Shown: piece after piece, positions 6,694 to 7,079 of the stretch
Numbering within the stretch: position 1 is the first letter of the stretch
Layout: each line of letters begins with the position of its first letter
Origin: Candidatus Aminicenantota bacterium
Lineage (GTDB): Bacteria > Acidobacteriota > Aminicenantia > UBA2199
NCBI GenBank assembly: GCA_023137075.1
Contig: JAGLQA010000654.1
Location: 1-7,079, forward strand
DNA: 7,079 nucleotides
Reading direction: 5' to 3'
Translations under genes and position numbers: made by a program
The notes under the pieces: generated by a model
Databases searched by the model: none
What the model saw: the letters and a program-made list of their open reading frames with translations, nothing else
Told to the model about the DNA's origin: nothing

Positions 6694-6816
6694 ATGAATC
6701 CTGTTTTTTGCATGCTGCTGTCTATCCCTCTTTTTTACTTCAAAGGATTTGAGCTTTACCTTTCAGGCCAATTTAAAGAAGCCGAACAGGCATTTGCTAA
6801 AGCAAAACAATTGTAA
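6694..6816 (+). pseudogene. TPR-like gene remnant or 40-codon mini-gene
   Basis: A 40-codon frame starts at ATG 6694. Its C-terminal 25 residues (YFKGFELYLSGQFKEAEQAF and on to KAKQL) match the tetratricopeptide repeat pattern well: a helix with small residues, G-x-F/Y-x-E-A, then F-x-K-A. The upstream residues (MNPVFCMLLSIPLF) look unrelated. There is no clear Shine-Dalgarno. A single TPR unit ending exactly at a stop codon is most simply read as the surviving 3' tail of a larger TPR-domain gene whose front was deleted. A functional small protein is possible but less likely. Confidence 0.45.
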
Positions 6817-6842
6817 GCTTCAATTTAAGTTCATCTAGCATG

Positions 6843-6875
6843 ATCCCCTAAACTAAGTTAGCTGAGGATGTTTTT
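6843..6875 (+). terminator. Weak hairpin followed by T-run
   Basis: ATCC (6843-6846) can pair with GGAT (6866-6869), and CTAA (6848-6851) with TTAG (6858-6861), around a 6-nt loop and an asymmetric internal loop. Five Ts follow (6871-6875). The stem is short and A/T-rich, so this is only a candidate intrinsic terminator for whatever transcribes the TPR-like fragment. Confidence 0.25.
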
Positions 6876-6908
6876 AATTTGTTGCCTATGAATATTATAG
6901 AAATGGAT

Positions 6909-6937
6909 TTGCAAAAATAAATTTGGTTTAGTACAAT
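6909..6937 (+). promoter_or_regulatory. Candidate sigma70 promoter for the khpA-like gene
   Basis: TTGCAA (6909-6914, 4 of 6 to the -35 consensus) and TACAAT (6932-6937, 5 of 6 to the -10 consensus) are separated by 17 bp in A/T-rich DNA. Transcription would begin near 6944, giving a leader of about 105 nt before the GTG at 7049. Nothing else between the TPR-like fragment and the khpA-like start looks like a better promoter. The leader contains AAGCGCTT (6958-6965), an 8-bp palindrome with no assigned role. Confidence 0.5.
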
Positions 6938-6989
6938 AACACTGTAAGTATTAAGGAAAGCGCTTACATTTTTTCAAAGAAGAAGGAAT

Positions 6990-7052
6990 ATGAAGGAATT
7001 TGATTTAATAAAAAAAAGAAATAAATCCTGGCGATTAAGGAGGCTCATGTGA
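6990..7052 (+). CDS. Possible 20-codon upstream ORF overlapping the khpA-like start
   Basis: ATG at 6990 opens a short, very basic frame (MKEFDLIKKRNKSWRLRRLM) whose TGA stop at 7050-7052 overlaps the GTG start of the next gene in GTGA. A purine-rich AGAAGG (6981-6986) precedes it, but only 3 nt from the ATG, which is closer than usual. The frame may be a translationally coupled leader peptide or may be chance. No family is recognised. Confidence 0.2.
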   Translation: MKEFDLIKKRNKSWRLRRLM

Positions 7053-7079
7053 AAGATCTTGTAGAAATGATTTGTAAGG
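7049..7079 (+). CDS. khpA: Probable KhpA-like KH-domain RNA-binding protein, 3' end outside the window
   Basis: Only the first ten codons are present (MKDLVEMICK with GTG read as Met). This closely resembles the conserved beginning of KhpA/YlqC proteins (MK-D/E-LVE-x-I-x-K-ALVD), small KH-domain RNA chaperones. The start is chosen because AAGGAGG (7037-7043) lies 5 nt upstream of the GTG. The ATG two bases earlier at 7047 is followed at once by TGA and cannot be used. In many bacteria khpA follows rpsP in an operon with rimM and trmD. No rpsP is present in the roughly 400 bp before it here. The identification rests on ten residues and is provisional. Confidence 0.55.
   Translation, partial: MKDLVEMICK

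Noticed and set aside
6954..6969. GGAAAGCGCTTACA resembling a catabolite-responsive (CRE) operator
   Set aside because: It is a near match to a Firmicutes CcpA site, but the other features do not suggest a Firmicute and no sugar gene is near. A short palindrome of this kind can arise by chance.
1..7079. CRISPR arrays, tRNA or rRNA genes, insertion sequences, prophage genes
   Set aside because: No spaced identical repeats, cloverleaf-like tRNA sequence, transposase motifs or terminal inverted repeats were seen in reading both strands.

Overview
The window looks like chromosomal DNA from a moderate-GC Gram-negative bacterium. The best guess is the Acidobacteriota, possibly Candidatus Aminicenantes. 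This is inferred from the combination of a propeller/Y_Y_Y sensor fused to a Ser/Thr kinase, an FHA-type sigma54 activator, a PEGA-domain exported protein and several signal-peptide proteins. No rRNA or other phylogenetic marker is present, so the placement is tentative.

Layout, left to right. (1) The 3' part of a gene for a membrane-spanning sensor Ser/Thr protein kinase, cut by the left edge. (2) A 347-bp intergenic region. It opens with an array of alternating GTTCAC/GTGAAC half-sites, runs through an A/T-rich stretch and a short GC-richer patch, and carries a textbook sigma54 (-24/-12) promoter, TTGGCAC-N5-TTGCA, with GG-N10-GC spacing. (3) Three closely spaced genes on the + strand (2218-4774), each with an N-terminal signal sequence: a small beta-rich, barrel-like protein, a basic secreted protein of unknown family, and a membrane-anchored PEGA-domain protein. 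(4) A strong hairpin between convergent genes. (5) On the - strand, a sigma54-dependent transcriptional activator with an FHA input domain, an unassigned middle region, an AAA+ domain and a Fis-type HTH. Its sigma70-like promoter lies so close to the ATG that the mRNA is probably leaderless. (6) An about 400-bp region with a 40-codon TPR-like fragment, a candidate sigma70 promoter, and at the right edge the first ten codons of what looks like khpA (KH-domain RNA-binding protein).

The most attractive reading is a compact signalling circuit. An extracytoplasmic propeller sensor drives a cytoplasmic Ser/Thr kinase. Its phosphorylation output is read by the FHA domain of the sigma54 activator. 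The activator then fires the sigma54 promoter in front of the three envelope-protein genes, possibly from the GTTCAC/GTGAAC array about 165-200 bp upstream of the predicted start site. Protein domains, promoter motif and repeat array are visible in the sequence. The wiring between them is inference from co-location and known family behaviour.
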